Below are positions 16,020 through 25,421 of a DNA stretch of 64,000 nucleotides, one piece after another. Positions within the stretch are counted from its first letter, which is position 1. Each line of letters starts with the position of its first letter. The stretch comes from Sinorhizobium fredii USDA 257 (GTDB lineage Bacteria > Pseudomonadota > Alphaproteobacteria > Rhizobiales > Rhizobiaceae): contig NC_018000.1 in NCBI RefSeq assembly GCF_000265205.3, positions 3,410,001 to 3,474,000 of the forward strand, given 5' to 3'. Below the pieces are notes generated by a model. It saw nothing but the letters and a program-made list of their open reading frames with translations, searched no databases and was not told the origin of the DNA. The position numbers and the translations under genes were made by a program.

Positions 16020-16394
16020 TTGAACCTTTCCATGCGGCTTATTCTTCTCGGGCTCGGTTGGATCATGGTCTGTATCGGCGTGGCAGGCATATTCCTGCCG
16101 CTTCTGCCGACGACGCCCTTCCTGCTCCTGGCCGCCTGGCTCTTTGCACGATCATCTCCGCGTCTCGAACAATGGCTGTTCGATCATCCCTTGTTCGGAC
16201 AGCCATTGCGCGATTGGCGGAAAGACGGTGCTATATCGCGGGGCGCAAAGATATGCGCGTTGTCGCTCATGGCTCTTGGTTTCGCATTCTTCTGGCTCCG
16301 CCTTCAACCCTCCATGCTCACGGCATCCATCATTGCATTGATCATGCTTGCCCTGGGCGCGTTCATCGTCTCGCGGCCTGACCCACGGAGGTAA
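16020..16394 (+). CDS. DUF454 (YbaN-like) inner-membrane protein
   Basis: A 124-aa membrane protein with three hydrophobic segments (about residues 5-50 in two passes, and 90-118). It has the DUF454 signature GIFLPLLPTTPFLLLAAWLF followed by the conserved HPLFG and DWRKDGAI motifs. Its function is unknown. I prefer the TTG at 16020 because AAGGA lies 8 nt upstream; the ATG at 16032 is an alternative that shortens the protein by four residues. It is on the opposite strand to the copper genes. A short acidic reading frame lies just upstream (see findings). Confidence 0.85.
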   Translation: MNLSMRLILLGLGWIMVCIGVAGIFLPLLPTTPFLLLAAWLFARSSPRLEQWLFDHPLFGQPLRDWRKDGAISRGAKICALSLMALGFAFFWLRLQPSMLTASIIALIMLALGAFIVSRPDPRR

Positions 16395-16563
16395 ATTCCG
16401 TGACAGTGTCGGCCGCGAGCGGAACCGTCTCGTGCGTTCCTATCCCACATTTGGTGGGTGGATCGGGGAAGGAGCGTTCCATAGGTAACACGTACCGCGC
16501 GCACTCTGTGGCAAAATACACTGGGTCAGTCCGACCTGGCATTCGCAACCACGGGAGGCAGGC

Positions 16564-17646
16564 ATGCAAGTAGCAGATCACATTGAACGCACGAGAGCAG
16601 ATCGGTCGTCCCCAGAGGTCCTGGATCGGCTCCAGGCGATCTATCAACGTCGGCAAAAGGATGAGTGGCGCGCAACCGTGGATAAGCTGGATGCGCTGCG
16701 CCAGTCGTTCGGCGAAGAGCGGCGCCAGATCTTTCCGTCCGCATTGCGCGACAGAATCACAAGCACTGCGAGGGGCGGCAGACGCGACGATCCCCGCGGT
16801 CCGGGCCTTCGCTACAAGTCGCTTCTCGAAGCCAGAAACGCAGACGTGGACCTAAAGGCGGTCAAGGGGCTGCACGACCGTGCCTATGACAAGTTTGGTC
16901 AGCTGGTGAAAGGCTACAGTGCCTTTCACTTTCACGAATCGGTGGTCGGAAGCCTCGCCGATGCCTTGGCTCAGCCGCCGATCGTTTACGTCGCGCCCGA
17001 TCCCGACAAGGAAAAGCTGTTCTATCCGCATTTCGGCGGCTGCTGGGACCGGCTTGATCAAAACCAGGCGACCGGCGACGGAGCGATCGTCGAAAACCGT
17101 TCCTATCTGGATTGCGCCGCCCGCATGGGATCCAAGCTGGTTGCCCGCAACGATGACGCGTCCGACGTCGACCTCCTCTGCGCCTATCGGGAGAACGGCT
17201 ACCTCGTTCCCTTCAAGACGCTGCGCACGGGCATACTTCAGGTCAAGGCCGATCTGTCGGCGCTCATTTGCCGCCATCATATCTCGACCTATGACGAGTT
17301 CGGCTGGTCCGACTTCCATGCCACCACGCGCGGCAGGCTCGTCATGGCCGTGTTCTGGAACTGGGATGATGTCGATCCGGCCAACGAGGTAAGTGACCAA
17401 TGGTTCATATCGGGCCTCGACTGCCGCGGCGACGGCGAGAGCTTCCCCGGCACGAGCGTCCAGGCGACCCCGGGTGAAAGAAGAATCATCAACCTGTTCA
17501 CGGAGATGGCCTTCCCGGCTGGCCGCGAACTCTGGGTCTATGTCGGCGTTGCTGATCGTATCTGGGCGCTGCTCAATGATGTCAGCATCGACATCTCGAT
17601 CGACTCGGCTTGGCTGCTGAACTCGCTGGCGATCCGTTCGGTCTGA
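16564..17646 (+). CDS. hypothetical protein, 360 aa, not recognised
   Basis: I do not recognise this protein. It appears soluble, with no signal peptide or membrane helix. The first ~100 residues are charged and helical. The middle has an acidic stretch with VAPDPDKEKLFYP and an NDDASDVDLLCAYRENGYL segment. The last third is rich in Trp and hydrophobic beta-type strands (VFWNWDDVDP, ELWVYVGVADRIW). Base composition and codon use look like those of its neighbours. It starts 169 nt after the DUF454 gene and is followed by a convergent tRNA-Pro gene. No operon partner offers a hint of its function. Confidence 0.8.
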   Translation: MQVADHIERTRADRSSPEVLDRLQAIYQRRQKDEWRATVDKLDALRQSFGEERRQIFPSALRDRITSTARGGRRDDPRGPGLRYKSLLEARNADVDLKAVKGLHDRAYDKFGQLVKGYSAFHFHESVVGSLADALAQPPIVYVAPDPDKEKLFYPHFGGCWDRLDQNQATGDGAIVENRSYLDCAARMGSKLVARNDDASDVDLLCAYRENGYLVPFKTLRTGILQVKADLSALICRHHISTYDEFGWSDFHATTRGRLVMAVFWNWDDVDPANEVSDQWFISGLDCRGDGESFPGTSVQATPGERRIINLFTEMAFPAGRELWVYVGVADRIWALLNDVSIDISIDSAWLLNSLAIRSV

Positions 17647-17727
17647 AATGATCCGGTGGAAAAAGAGCAGGACCTATCCGCTCCCGGTGTGAGGGACAGA
17701 ATAACTCTTGCCTTTTCAAGGAGATAA

Positions 17728-17804
<77 letters not shown>

Positions 17805-17997
17805 ACCCGCTTTGTTACAAGCCCGCTCTCATTAATCGGAACATACGGGCGGCGCAAGGGGAAAATGGATTATCGCCCGTCTATGGCAGCTTCGAGGAAA
17901 GCCTCAGTGGCGCAGACGCATCGAAGCGAACGGATTTGTGATTTGGTCGACGGCGGAGGCGCAGATACACTGCGCCTGCAACAACAGGAGAAGCCCC

Positions 17998-18213
17998 ATG
18001 AAGCGCATCCTCGTACTTGCAGCCGCCCTCGCATTTTCCGCGACGGCAGCATCAGCCGCTTGCCTCGGCCACAACGACACCACGGCCTCTGCGGGCCCGG
18101 TAGACAAAGAGATCACGACGGCCAGCGTGACGAAGACCGAAGAGTCCAAGCCGACCGACGAGCTTCTCCTGCAGCAGAAGCTGCAGCAAGAAGAACCGAC
18201 CACAGAAGACTAG
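17998..18213 (+). CDS. small secreted protein, hypothetical
   Basis: A 71-aa protein that begins MKRILVLAAALAFSATAASA, a clear Sec signal peptide cleaved near residue 21. The mature peptide of ~50 residues is polar. It has one Cys near its start, a Thr/Ser/Lys-rich centre and a Gln/Glu-rich helical end (LLQQKLQQEEPTTED). An AGGAG sequence precedes the chosen ATG; the upstream frame from 17938 lacks support. I do not recognise a family. The 213 bases after it, up to the convergent polysaccharide gene, hold nothing I can identify. Confidence 0.75.
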   Translation: MKRILVLAAALAFSATAASAACLGHNDTTASAGPVDKEITTASVTKTEESKPTDELLLQQKLQQEEPTTED

Positions 18214-18426
18214 CCCAGGAGAGCGGCGAATGCGGGTCTCGCCGGGCGTTTCATGGCGCCTTCGAGGCCCGCTTTCCGCGTCATATCCGACCACGGTCGC
18301 AAGCATCTAATCTGCCGATAACGCATGTTTATTGAGCCCGCCAGCGGTGCGGGCGCATGGCGAGCTGGTTCGGGCACTTCGAGGAGGCGCAATGAAGCGG
18401 CTGCCGATCCGTCTCGATCGGCGGCT

Positions 18427-19677
18427 TCATGGCAGAGCGTGTCTTTCCGCATGGACCTGCCGCCGGTTGCGGTATTCGAGCGCGGCGCAACCCCAGACAA
18501 TCCCGAGCAGCATGTAGAAATGACGCCAGTGATCGGTATCGATGACATTGCCGATGCCGACATGGCCGACCAGCGTCACCCATGCAATCATCAGGTGTGG
18601 CTGCCAGGGTCGGTCGAGCAGCAGAAGTCGAAAGCCGAGCGCGAGCGTCCACGCAATGAGCGTCACATAGGCGACGAACCCCAACCAGCCATAGGAGGTC
18701 AGGCTTTTCAGCCAGACATTGTGCTCGTCCTCCAGAAACATCATGCCGAACATCAGCGGCCCCATGCCGAGTGGCCTTTCCATCGACATCAGAAAGCCGA
18801 TCCGGTGCCGGTCGAAACGCCCGAGGTGCCCGCCGTCATAGTCTTGGACAAGTTGCGAGCGGCTCGAAAAGAGCGCTGCCACCTGTTCCGATTGCAGGGC
18901 GGCGGCAAGTGCCGCCATGACGAAGAGCGCGCCGCAGAGCGTAAGCACAAGGATTCTGAGCCGGAACAGGCCGCTGCGCTCCTTGAGGAGCATGACGAAG
19001 ATCAGGGCGGCGACACAAAAGAGATTGAGCGCCCAGGCAGCGCGGGAGAAGGAAAGGAAGACCCCGAGAGTGAGCGCGACGAGGCCGGCGATTTTCGACG
19101 GGGCCCGCCGGATCGGCTGCGTGAGCAGGCCATGCACCAGATAGAGCACCGGCGCGGCGAGAAACGGCCCGAAGACGTTCGGATCCTGGAAGGCACCCTT
19201 GGCACGGTCATAAAGGGTGAAGTGTGCCGCCCCCGGGATCGCACCGAAATAGCCGAGAATGCCGAGAAGGGCGGTGATCACAGCGGCCGAAACCCAGGCG
19301 TTGAAGATCAGCCGCAGGCGCTGGTGACGGTCTTCGACGATCGCGGCGAAGAAGACGGCGGTAAGCGCGAGGAAGCCCGAGACGGCCATGTACAACGGAC
19401 CGGTGGCGAGTTCGTCCATCACCGTCAGCGACAGCATGCCGCCAATCATGAACAGGATGAGCAGGGCAAGCAGGGGTGCGATGGCGCGCGAAATCTTCAG
19501 ACCGAAGAGAAACCAGAGACCGATGAGGCCGGCCATGAAGACTTCATAGGGCGCGGGCTCCGCGATCACGAAGCCCGACAGGAAGACGCCGATCGTCACC
19601 AGGCCGGAGCCGATGATCGATACCGCGGCGAGCTGTGGCCGGAAGATGGCCGCCTGCGAAGCGTTGGCGGAGATCAA
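18427..19677 (-). CDS. O-antigen ligase/Wzy-like polysaccharide polymerase
   Basis: A 416-aa inner-membrane protein with 11-12 predicted helices. A large periplasmic loop (about residues 265-320) contains the HxxxxL-type segment EDEHNVWLKSLTSYG, typical of the Wzy_C/O-antigen ligase family. It should polymerise or ligate lipid-linked repeat units in the periplasm. The start is a TTG that overlaps the stop of the initiating transferase (TTGA), which implies coupled translation. No nearer ATG keeps the first helix. It is the last gene of a minus-strand operon (wza-like, GT4, initiating transferase, this gene) resembling rhizobial unipolar polysaccharide loci. Confidence 0.86.
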   Translation of the reverse strand: MISANASQAAIFRPQLAAVSIIGSGLVTIGVFLSGFVIAEPAPYEVFMAGLIGLWFLFGLKISRAIAPLLALLILFMIGGMLSLTVMDELATGPLYMAVSGFLALTAVFFAAIVEDRHQRLRLIFNAWVSAAVITALLGILGYFGAIPGAAHFTLYDRAKGAFQDPNVFGPFLAAPVLYLVHGLLTQPIRRAPSKIAGLVALTLGVFLSFSRAAWALNLFCVAALIFVMLLKERSGLFRLRILVLTLCGALFVMAALAAALQSEQVAALFSSRSQLVQDYDGGHLGRFDRHRIGFLMSMERPLGMGPLMFGMMFLEDEHNVWLKSLTSYGWLGFVAYVTLIAWTLALGFRLLLLDRPWQPHLMIAWVTLVGHVGIGNVIDTDHWRHFYMLLGIVWGCAALEYRNRRQVHAERHALP

Positions 19678-21236
19678 TACGCGTTTTCCGTATTGAGCAG
19701 CCGGAAGGGCGTCAGAAACAGAATCTTGAGATCGAGAAGCAGCGACCAGTTCTCGATATAGTAGAGATCGAAGGCGGTGCGGAAGCGGATCTTTTCGTCA
19801 TTGTCGATCTCGCCGCGCCAGCCGTTGATCTGGGCCCAGCCGGTGACGCCGGGCTTGACCCGGTGGCGGGCGAAATAGCCTTCTACGACATCCGAATAGG
19901 TGCGGTTGTGCGTTTGGGCGAGAACGGCATGCGGGCGCGGTCCGACAAGAGAGAGCTCGCCTTTCAGCACGTTGAGGAGCTGCGGCAGTTCGTCGATCGA
20001 GGATTTGCGCAGGAAACGGCCGACGGGCGTGACGCGGGGATCTCCCTTGGTTACCGCATTGCGGGCGGTCGGATCGCTCATGTGCGAGTGCATCGAGCGG
20101 AACTTGTAAACTTCGATGGTCTCGTTGTTGAAGCCGTGGCGGTGTTGCTTGAAAATGATCGGGCCGGGGGAGGTGAGTTTGACCGCGACCGCGGCGACCA
20201 GCATCACGGGCCAGAGCAAGGCGAGCGCCACGATGCTGAAGAAAATGTCGAAGCATCGCTTGGCGACGGAATCCCAATCGGCGATCGGCTTGTCGAAGAT
20301 GTCGAGCATCGGCACCTGACCGACATGGGAGTAGCTGCGGGGCCGGAAGCGCAGATTGTTGGCATGGGCGGCGAGGCGAATGTCGACCGGCAGCACCCAG
20401 AGTTTCCTCAGAAGTTCGAGGATGCGCTTTTCCGCCGTCAGAGGCAGCGAGAAGATCAGCATGTCGATCCGGGCGAGCCGCGCGAATTCGACGAGTTCGT
20501 CGACGGTACCGAGCTTCGGGTAACCGGCGATCACGTGCGGCGAGCGCCGTTCGTCGCGGTCGTCGAAGATGCCGCAGATGCGGATGTCGTTGTGTGGCTG
20601 GTGCTCGATCGTACGGATCAGGTCTCTTGCCGGAGCACCGCCGCCGACGATCACCGCGCGGCGCTCCATCGTGCCGTTGCGCGACCAATGCCGGATCGAA
20701 TAGGCGATGAAGGCGCGTTCGGCAACCAGGAAGAGCGCGCCGGCGACGAACCAGCCGCCAACCCAGACGCGCGAATAGAGATGGCCCGATTTCAGGAAGA
20801 ACAGAACGAGCGCGATCGTGCCGAAAGTCGCCACCCAGGCGGCCAGAATGCGTGGCGTCATTCGCAGCCATGCCCTGAGTGCCGGCACCTGGTAGGTGTC
20901 GGCAATCTGCATGGCGATCACGGCGAGTGCTGATCCAAGGGCGAGAATGGCGAGGTAGACCGGTAAATCCTGGAGCGCCGGACGGACATATTGCGTATTG
21001 ATGGCATAGCCGATCGCAAAGAGGGCGCAGAGATCGAGCAGCCGAATGAGACCGGTGATCATGGACGGAGAATAGGTATCGGCCCGGAACTGGAGCGCGA
21101 TCTGCCGGGCCAGCGGGTTGAGCGGCGGCAGGCTTTTCTCGGTCTTTTTTCCGTCGAGAGAAGTCGTTCGGATCTCGGAGACCTTCTTGCGAAGCGCCTC
21201 GGTATCGAAGGTCTCGGGCCTGTCAAACTGGTTCAT
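19674..21236 (-). CDS. undecaprenyl-phosphate sugar phosphotransferase (WcaJ/ExoY family)
   Basis: A 520-aa polyprenyl-phosphate hexose-1-phosphate transferase that starts polysaccharide repeat units on the inner membrane. Four or five helices span about residues 60-180. A CoA-binding-like Rossmann domain (~194-300, [12 protein letters not shown]) comes next. The C-terminal bacterial sugar-transferase domain (~324-515) carries KFRSM (378-382), DELPQL (415-420) and LVGPRP (430-435). The full-length WcaJ architecture suggests glucose- or galactose-1-phosphate as substrate, but this cannot be read from the sequence. It lies 56 nt after the GT4 gene and overlaps the O-antigen ligase gene. Confidence 0.92.
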   Translation of the reverse strand: MNQFDRPETFDTEALRKKVSEIRTTSLDGKKTEKSLPPLNPLARQIALQFRADTYSPSMITGLIRLLDLCALFAIGYAINTQYVRPALQDLPVYLAILALGSALAVIAMQIADTYQVPALRAWLRMTPRILAAWVATFGTIALVLFFLKSGHLYSRVWVGGWFVAGALFLVAERAFIAYSIRHWSRNGTMERRAVIVGGGAPARDLIRTIEHQPHNDIRICGIFDDRDERRSPHVIAGYPKLGTVDELVEFARLARIDMLIFSLPLTAEKRILELLRKLWVLPVDIRLAAHANNLRFRPRSYSHVGQVPMLDIFDKPIADWDSVAKRCFDIFFSIVALALLWPVMLVAAVAVKLTSPGPIIFKQHRHGFNNETIEVYKFRSMHSHMSDPTARNAVTKGDPRVTPVGRFLRKSSIDELPQLLNVLKGELSLVGPRPHAVLAQTHNRTYSDVVEGYFARHRVKPGVTGWAQINGWRGEIDNDEKIRFRTAFDLYYIENWSLLLDLKILFLTPFRLLNTENAY

Positions 21237-21292
21237 GGTGGCTTCCCGGCGCTGTCCCTACGCCCGGATAGCAGAAAGCCACTAAGAAACGC

Positions 21293-22462
21293 TTACGTTG
21301 TACGAAGGCGCGCCTCGGCAAAAAGCGTTTCCTCCGTAAGTTCACGATAGAGCTGCATGACGCGCCGGGTCATCACAGCGGCCGAGAAGCGGGACTTGAA
21401 GCGCTCCGCGTCGGGCATCGTCCGGGCCGCCCAGTCCTGATCGACGGCCGCCGCCATGACATCGGCGAGCGCCCTTGCATCTGCCGGCTCGACGAGTGCT
21501 CCGCTGTCGGCGCCCAGCACTTCCGGCATGCCGCCGACGCGCGACGCGATGACCGGCTTTCCGGCGGCGAGTGCTTCGAGAAGGATGTAGGGCATCGATT
21601 CGGCGCGAGAGGGAATAACCACAGTACGGGCAAGCGTAAACGCATCGCGCGCCTTCATCGCCGGGAGCATCCTGACGCGATCTCCGAGCCCCATGCCCGC
21701 GATCATGTCTTCATACTGGGATTGCTGCGGACCGTCCCCGATCATCACGCCCGAGAGCGGCCGTCCCGCAAGTCCTTCGGCCTTTGCGAAGCCCTCGATA
21801 AAAAGATCCGGCCCCTTCAGGTCCCGCATCATGCCGATATAGAGGAAGTCGGCTGCATCCGCGCTTGCCGCGACCGGCGCGAACTCCGTGTCGCCGATGC
21901 CGTTATAGATCAGCTCGTTGCGCCCCACCGGCCGCCCGACCTTGGCGAAATAGGTCTGCCGCTCGAAATCGCAGACGAAGACGAGCGCGTCGGTGAGACG
22001 CTCCTGCAAGCGCTCCATCCGGAAGATGGCGCCGCCGGTCAGGGATCCCCGCTCATAGTGGAGGCTGCCCCCATGGGGCGAATAGAGGCGGGCTACGCGA
22101 TACTTGTTGACCCGCAGTGCTGAACCGATGATGCGTGCGAGTACGCCGCCCTTGGCGCCGTGCCCGTGCAACACATCCGGTTGCAAGCTCCTGATCTGCT
22201 TGTAGCTGCGCCAGAGCGCGCCAATGTCCGAGGGCCCGATCGTGCGATGGATCGGCGTGCGGACGATGCCGAGCGCCAAGAGGGGGCGGATCTCGTCGAA
22301 AAGCGCGTCCTCATAGGAGCCGCCCGTCGTGCTGTCGCAGAGAATTCCAACCTGATGGCCCGCTTCCGCATGGGCCTCGGCGAGATCCCGAACATGACGG
22401 AAGATGCCGCCGATCGGCGATCTGAAGCAATGAAGGATCCGTATGGGGCGTTCATTCGGCAT
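21293..22462 (-). CDS. glycosyltransferase family 4 protein
   Basis: A 389-aa GT-B enzyme. The N-terminus (IRILHCFRSPIGGIFRHVRD) and the acceptor-side motif HGHGAKGGVLARI are typical of EPS glycosyltransferases. The donor domain includes IPSRAESMPYILLEALAAGKPVIASRVGG, with the EX7E pattern around ESMPYILLE. I chose the ATG at 22462, which begins 4 nt after the stop of the wza-like gene; a TTG 45 nt upstream overlaps that gene and adds foreign residues. It probably adds a sugar to the undecaprenyl-linked unit made by the neighbouring initiating transferase. Confidence 0.9.
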   Translation of the reverse strand: MPNERPIRILHCFRSPIGGIFRHVRDLAEAHAEAGHQVGILCDSTTGGSYEDALFDEIRPLLALGIVRTPIHRTIGPSDIGALWRSYKQIRSLQPDVLHGHGAKGGVLARIIGSALRVNKYRVARLYSPHGGSLHYERGSLTGGAIFRMERLQERLTDALVFVCDFERQTYFAKVGRPVGRNELIYNGIGDTEFAPVAASADAADFLYIGMMRDLKGPDLFIEGFAKAEGLAGRPLSGVMIGDGPQQSQYEDMIAGMGLGDRVRMLPAMKARDAFTLARTVVIPSRAESMPYILLEALAAGKPVIASRVGGMPEVLGADSGALVEPADARALADVMAAAVDQDWAARTMPDAERFKSRFSAAVMTRRVMQLYRELTEETLFAEARLRTT

Positions 22463-22466
22463 GGGT

Positions 22467-23042
22467 TTAGAAGAGCCGTTCGCGAACATAGATCGTGTCG
22501 CCCGCAAGCACCGGATCGGTGATCGGCACGCGACCCGTTATGATGCGGCCATTGACCTTGCGGGTGATATCGGCATTTGCCTGGTTTGCACGCGGGGTGA
22601 AGCCGCCGGCGACGGCGATGGCGTTCTGCACCGTCATCCCCGGGACATAGCTGTATTGGCCGGACTGACCCACTTCGCCCATGATGAACACCGAGCGGTA
22701 GCGGTCGACTTCGATCGTCACGTCCGGATCGCGCAGAAAGCCTTCGCGCAGCTTGGCGGCGATCATTCCCTCCAGTTCCGGCAGCGTATGGCCGCGGGAT
22801 GGGACGGCTCCAATCAGCGGGAAGGCAACGTAGCCGGCCTGGTCGACCGTGTAGCTACCGCTAAGGCCGGGCTGTTCGAACACGGTGACGCGAAGCCGGT
22901 CGCCGCTGTCCAGCCTGTAGGGCTGGATCGTCGCCTCGCTGAAGCCCTTCGGAGCCGGCTGATAACTCGTGCAACCGCTGGCGAGCGCCGACAATATTGC
23001 CACGGCGAAAGCGCGTGCGGTCTTTGTGCCTGCGATCGACAT
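22467..23042 (-). CDS. Wza-type polysaccharide export lipoprotein
   Basis: A 191-aa outer-membrane lipoprotein that should form the export channel or its periplasmic part. A lipobox LASGC places the lipidated Cys at residue 24. The poly_export domain follows (YRLDSGDRLRVTVFEQPGLSG), then a SLBB-like segment (VFIMGEVGQSGQYSY, MTVQNAIAVAGGFTPRA). The length is that of short rhizobial versions such as ExoF-type or upp-associated Wza proteins, roughly half that of E. coli Wza. It is the first gene of the minus-strand operon. It diverges from the Wzc-like gene across a 211-bp intergenic region that should hold both promoters. Confidence 0.92.
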   Translation of the reverse strand: MSIAGTKTARAFAVAILSALASGCTSYQPAPKGFSEATIQPYRLDSGDRLRVTVFEQPGLSGSYTVDQAGYVAFPLIGAVPSRGHTLPELEGMIAAKLREGFLRDPDVTIEVDRYRSVFIMGEVGQSGQYSYVPGMTVQNAIAVAGGFTPRANQANADITRKVNGRIITGRVPITDPVLAGDTIYVRERLF

Positions 23043-23253
23043 GCGGGTTCTCGTTGGCTCCGGAAATGAACACCTCTCTGCGACGTTATCGATCCGTTAG
23101 GGTTAATAGCCGGTAAACTCCCGGTGGAATTCCGATGGAGCTGCGATCGGGGTCAGTCAAGGCGCGAACATCTCACAGTTGTGCCTGCAATTAACACTTG
23201 CGTTACCATGTTCCTTTACCTTCCGGCTGAATGCGGAAGCTTTGGGGTAGGGC

Positions 23254-25386
23254 ATGTCGAGCGTCGGCGGTCAGCAGGATGTGGATATCGATCTCGGCGG
23301 ACTCTTTCGCGCCATCTGGCGGCGTCGCGCCCGCGTCTTGCTCGCGACCGTGGGTGCCGCGGCGATTGCTTTTGGGGCGGCGAAGATGGTCGCACCGGCC
23401 TATGAGAGCGAGACGCGCGTCCTGATCGAATCGCGCGAGCCGGAATTCAGCGGTCCGAACCAGACTTCTCAGACGGGTGCGGATCGAATGTTCGACGAGT
23501 CCGGCATCGCCAGCCAGGTCCAAGTGCTGCGTTCCGCCGACCTCATCAAGCAGGTGGCCCGAAATATGACGCTGCACGAGCTGGAGGAGTTCGACCCGTC
23601 CGCGCAGCCTTCTGCCATTTCCGATCTATTGGTCATGCTGGGGCTCAAGAAGAACCCGCTCGAATTGCCGCCCGAAGAACGGATCCTGAATGCGTTCAAT
23701 TCGAAGCTGCAGGTCTATCAGGTCGAGAAGTCGCGGGTGATCGCCATTGCGTTCACATCGAAGGATTCGAAACTCGCTGCGGCCATTCCGAACGAGATGG
23801 CCGAGGTCTATCTCTCGCTGCAGAGCGGCGCGAAGCTCGACTCCAACTCGGAGGCCAGCCGCTGGCTGGAGCCGGAAATCGCCAACCTGGGGGAAAAGGT
23901 TCGTGAGGCGGAGGCCAAGGTCGCCGCGTATCGGGCCGAATCCGGTTTGCTTCCGGCCGGCGAGACGGAGAATTTTGCGACCCGGCAGCTCACCGATATT
24001 TCAACCGAGTTGGCGCGGATCCGGGCGGAAAGGGCGAATACCGCGGCGCGTGCCGAAGGCGTGCGTGCAGCGCTTGCCGGCGGCCGCTCGGTCGATACGC
24101 TCACCGACATCGTCGGTTCGCCGATGATCCAGCGGCTGAAGGAGAGCCAGGCCAGCCTGCAGGCGCAGATCGCCGATCTGTCTACGGCGCTGCTCGACGG
24201 TCATCCTCGACTGAAGGGGCTGAAATCACAACTCGAAGGCATTCAGGCGCAGATTCGTGCGGAGACGCGGAAAATCCTCTCCAGCCTCGAAAACGAGGCG
24301 CAGGTGGGTCAACTCCGCGAACAGCAATTGCTTCAGCAACTGAACGCGTTGAAGGCGCAGTCGGCGCAGGCGGGCGAAGAAGAAGTGGGGCTCCGCGCCC
24401 TCGAACGGGAGGCGGCAGCCCAGCGCCAGCTTCTGGAGACCTATCTCGCCCGTTACCGGGAAGCGACATCGCGAACCGTCGCGAACGCAACGCCCGCCGA
24501 TGCACGGGTGATATCGAATGCCGTGGTCCCGACCACTGCGACCTTTCCCAAGGTCTTCCCGATCACGATCGTCGCGGCACTTGCAAGCTTCCTGATCAGC
24601 TGCGTCGTCATCATGCTGGGCGAACTCTTCAGCGGCAGGGCACTGAGGCCGGTGTCAAGTTCCGGAAGGATGTCCGAGACTACCGCTGCGGCAACGCCGC
24701 TTGTCGTGGACGAGGCGCCGGCACTCATTGTCGCGGTCGAAGCACCCGCCGAGGACGAGCAGCAGGAGCACGAGGCAAGCGGTGCCGCAGAGCACGACTT
24801 CTCGATCGAGTCGGTTGCCGACCACCTGCTTGGCAATGACATCCGGGTTGCCGTTTCCGTGTCGCCGGGAGGCGACGAGGGATCGACGGCAACGGTGATG
24901 CTGGCGCGTCTGCTCGCCGAAGAGGAACACAAGGTCGTGCTCATCGACCTTTCCGGCTCGGCCTGCCCGACGCGGCTGATGGCCCAGTCGCTGCATCTGC
25001 CCGGAATCACGAACCTGCTGTCGGGCGACGTCGCCTTCACGGAGACGATCCATGCGGACAGATTTTCCGAGGCCCATGTCATCCCGCAAGGCGATGCCGA
25101 TCCCCACGCGGCGATGCGCGGCATCGAGCGCCTGCAGATGATCATCGACGCGCTGACGAGTGCCTATGATCTGGTGCTGGTCGAGTGCGGTGCTGCGGAC
25201 GCGGCTTCCATCGCCAAGGTGGCGCGGCGCGACGACGTCGAGATCATCCTTTCGGCGCCCTCGGTCACCGAGGAAAAGATCATCGAGGAACTCACAAGCT
25301 TCGGCGAGGCCGGCTACCGCGACATCGTTTTGATGACCGGCGGGGCGGAAAGCGGCCCGGAGCTTCCCGATCGCCGCGCGGCCTGA
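23254..25386 (+). CDS. Wzc/ExoP-like polysaccharide co-polymerase with degenerate kinase domain
   Basis: A 710-aa inner-membrane protein. A Wzz chain-length domain has helices at ~28-48 and ~434-456 and flanks a long periplasmic coiled-coil region (~200-400). The cytoplasmic C-terminus (530-700) keeps the fold of a BY-kinase domain, but its ATP site is broken. The Walker A position reads SPGGDEGST (537-545) without the Lys. Walker A' is LIDLSGS (563-569) instead of a DxD motif. Walker B ends in VLVECGA without the Asp. No C-terminal Tyr cluster is present. It probably controls chain length and export with the divergent wza-like gene, but not through autophosphorylation. Confidence 0.88.
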   Translation: MSSVGGQQDVDIDLGGLFRAIWRRRARVLLATVGAAAIAFGAAKMVAPAYESETRVLIESREPEFSGPNQTSQTGADRMFDESGIASQVQVLRSADLIKQVARNMTLHELEEFDPSAQPSAISDLLVMLGLKKNPLELPPEERILNAFNSKLQVYQVEKSRVIAIAFTSKDSKLAAAIPNEMAEVYLSLQSGAKLDSNSEASRWLEPEIANLGEKVREAEAKVAAYRAESGLLPAGETENFATRQLTDISTELARIRAERANTAARAEGVRAALAGGRSVDTLTDIVGSPMIQRLKESQASLQAQIADLSTALLDGHPRLKGLKSQLEGIQAQIRAETRKILSSLENEAQVGQLREQQLLQQLNALKAQSAQAGEEEVGLRALEREAAAQRQLLETYLARYREATSRTVANATPADARVISNAVVPTTATFPKVFPITIVAALASFLISCVVIMLGELFSGRALRPVSSSGRMSETTAAATPLVVDEAPALIVAVEAPAEDEQQEHEASGAAEHDFSIESVADHLLGNDIRVAVSVSPGGDEGSTATVMLARLLAEEEHKVVLIDLSGSACPTRLMAQSLHLPGITNLLSGDVAFTETIHADRFSEAHVIPQGDADPHAAMRGIERLQMIIDALTSAYDLVLVECGAADAASIAKVARRDDVEIILSAPSVTEEKIIEELTSFGEAGYRDIVLMTGGAESGPELPDRRAA

Positions 25387-25421
25387 AACAGGCCGCAGAC
25401 TCGGCCGTCGGCTGGTCTGAT

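Noticed and set aside
18325..19761. 478-codon plus-strand frame over the O-antigen ligase gene
   Set aside because: Composition is Glu/Arg/Asp-rich without hydrophobic core, while the opposite strand encodes a clear membrane protein.
23160..23253. Possible CtrA-type site (TTAA-N7-GTTA) upstream of the Wzc-like gene
   Set aside because: Only one half-site matches well; not enough to call a binding site.
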